Assembly (NCBI GenBank): GCA_949127695.1
Contig: CASBQH010000065.1
Location: forward strand, 1 to 15,541
Length of the DNA stretch: 15,541 nucleotides
DNA from: Synechococcales cyanobacterium PMM_0073
Lineage (GTDB): Bacteria; Cyanobacteriota; Cyanobacteriia; Elainellales; Elainellaceae
Direction: 5' to 3'
The position numbers and the translations under genes are program-made. The notes beneath the pieces were generated by a model, which saw only the letters and a program-made list of their open reading frames with translations, did not search any database and was not told the DNA's origin. Shown here piece after piece: positions 14,537-15,541 of this stretch. Numbering within the stretch: the stretch's first letter is position 1; every line of letters begins with the position of its first letter.

Positions 14537-15541
14537 TTACGCTGGGCTAGCTTTCGTCTGATGAATGATGATTCTCACAATGGTATTTTGCACATGCGGC
14601 GCTGCGGGTTCAGCAGGAGTGGGCGCTGGCGCTAAGTCTGGGGCAGACAGGCTACGAGCATCAGTCACATAAGAATCAGTCACAATTTTCACCACGGTGT
14701 AGCTGGCTTGGGGTGAGGGCTTTGAAGCTGATGGAATTAGCTCCGTCAACGCATGAATAATAGTTGGCGCTGGATCTGGGCTAATGGACTCTGCCGATTC
14801 TGAGGCTGCGACTGAAATCAGCGGGTTGCCTTTTGCCTTGCTAGCTGGTGGTGCTGTCAGCTGTGACGCTTCGGGCACAGATTGAGAGACAGCTTTAGGA
14901 GCAGGCGTCGTAACAGGAGCAGGCGTCACGACGGGGGCAGGCGTCACGACGGGAATCACAGCAGGCAAAATCTGCTTCACCCGCAGGCCAATTAACGTGA
15001 AGTCTTGCGAGATTTTAGCCGCTGGATAGGGCGGCATCAGCCGATTGTCCGGCGTCAGCAGCACGGGCAGCACGCTAGCGGGCACCTGCAAAAATAGATT
15101 GGCGAGCAAGAAGCTGCCCATTGCCACCAGCAGCCCGCCCCAGCGCCCCCCGGCAAACTGCACCAGGCGAATTCCGGGTATCCACTGGTTCAGCTGCCAC
15201 AAGATCACCAGCGCTAGCCCTGCGGCAATCACAGTCACAACCTTGCCAATCGGCGCTTTAAACTGCGCCACAATCCGCCGCTGCGTTTCGTTCAGCTGCT
15301 CCGGCTTTAGCGCCAAGACAATCAGGCTAAAAATGCAGAACGGACGCCGCCACTGCATCCAGGCAATTGGAGCAATTCCAGCCAGCGCCACCACCAGCAG
15401 CACCAGCGCTCTGGGTAAGCCACTGCAAGCCCGCAAGCCCGCTAGACAAAGCTCTAGACAGAGCGGCAGAGCGGCAATGCCAGCCAGATGCAGCCAGAGA
15501 TAGGGTTCAGACTGAGCTGCACTTCTGGCTGCATTTTTGGC
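14537..15541 (-). CDS. Membrane protein with low-complexity Pro/Ala tail, 5' end beyond the window
   Basis: The frame is open from the right edge to TAG at 14537, giving 334 visible residues without a start. It begins A-K-N-A-A-R-S-A-A-Q, then S-E-P-Y-L-W-L-H-L-A-G at about 11-21. Four or five hydrophobic segments follow to about residue 170. A long tail comes next: (V)VTPAP repeats, then Ser/Ala/Pro-rich sequence, ending in I-V-R-I-I-I-H-Q. The E-P-Y-L-W-L-H start and disordered tail match what is annotated in cyanobacteria as 'low-complexity tail membrane protein' (from memory). Function unknown. A TTG at 15436 could be taken for the start but would cut off the conserved N-terminus. It is convergent with the lipoprotein gene, 9 bases apart. 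Confidence 0.8.
   Translation of the reverse strand, partial: AKNAARSAAQSEPYLWLHLAGIAALPLCLELCLAGLRACSGLPRALVLLVVALAGIAPIAWMQWRRPFCIFSLIVLALKPEQLNETQRRIVAQFKAPIGKVVTVIAAGLALVILWQLNQWIPGIRLVQFAGGRWGGLLVAMGSFLLANLFLQVPASVLPVLLTPDNRLMPPYPAAKISQDFTLIGLRVKQILPAVIPVVTPAPVVTPAPVTTPAPKAVSQSVPEASQLTAPPASKAKGNPLISVAASESAESISPDPAPTIIHALTELIPSASKPSPQASYTVVKIVTDSYVTDARSLSAPDLAPAPTPAEPAAPHVQNTIVRIIIHQTKASPA
14901..14945 (-). repeat. 18-bp-period repeat encoding VTPAP units
   Basis: GCAGGCGTC recurs at 14901-14909, 14919-14927 and 14937-14945, exactly 18 bases apart, in frame. On the minus strand it encodes three VTPAP-like units in the tail of the membrane protein. Confidence 0.9.

Noticed and set aside
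1..15541. HIP1 (GCGATCGC) palindromes, CRISPR arrays, mobile elements, tRNAs
   Set aside because: None seen by eye. TCGATCGC occurs near 11383 and 13487 but is not HIP1. HIP1 is not universal in cyanobacteria, so its absence does not argue against the assignment.

Overview
The window looks like chromosomal DNA of a cyanobacterium, probably a filamentous Leptolyngbya-type lineage. The reasons are the protein families: a DUF4359-type protein, a DUF6798-type multi-pass membrane protein, pentapeptide and TPR proteins, a 'low-complexity tail' membrane protein, and a CPA1 antiporter of cyanobacterial type. This placement is inference from protein style, not from a marker gene. The DNA is moderately GC-rich, coding density is above 90 percent, and genes lie on both strands in short or single-gene units. 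I see no transposase, integrase, CRISPR array, tRNA, rRNA, toxin-antitoxin pair or phage gene. It reads as ordinary core or near-core chromosome, not as a defence island.

Left part (1-4640): a small four-helix membrane protein (+, 169-678) converges on comM/yifB (-, 725-2251), a Mg-chelatase-like AAA+ ATPase tied to natural transformation. A 202-base divergent spacer leads to a ten-unit TPR protein (+, 2454-3680). That gene overlaps by its stop codon the end of an exported pentapeptide-plus-TPR protein (-, 3677-4531).

Middle (4640-9700): a RadD/YejH-like SF2 helicase (-, 4644-6257) lies 65 bases downstream of a large multi-pass membrane protein (-, 6323-7936). A LexA-box-like site sits just in front of the helicase start. 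A PAP2 phosphatase (+, 8148-8840) is divergent from the membrane protein and has a hairpin-rich leader. It converges on endonuclease VIII, nei (-, 8870-9694).

Right part (9700-15541): a CPA1 Na+/H+ antiporter (+, 9807-11093) and a DUF4359 protein (+, 11195-11605) lead to lnt, apolipoprotein N-acyltransferase (-, 11602-13155). Divergent from lnt is a lipoprotein of the class C beta-lactamase/serine hydrolase fold (+, 13274-14527) in which all three catalytic motifs appear lost. The window ends inside a membrane protein with a Pro/Ala-rich tail (-, 14537 to the edge).

Functional links are modest. Lnt could N-acylate the adjacent lipoprotein. comM, the RadD-like helicase and nei all act on DNA but are not co-operonic. 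The observations most worth following are the LexA-like operator before the helicase, the apparently dead serine-hydrolase lipoprotein with three tandem duplications in its leader, two mutually exclusive hairpins before the PAP2 gene, and a 9-base motif seen only between genes.
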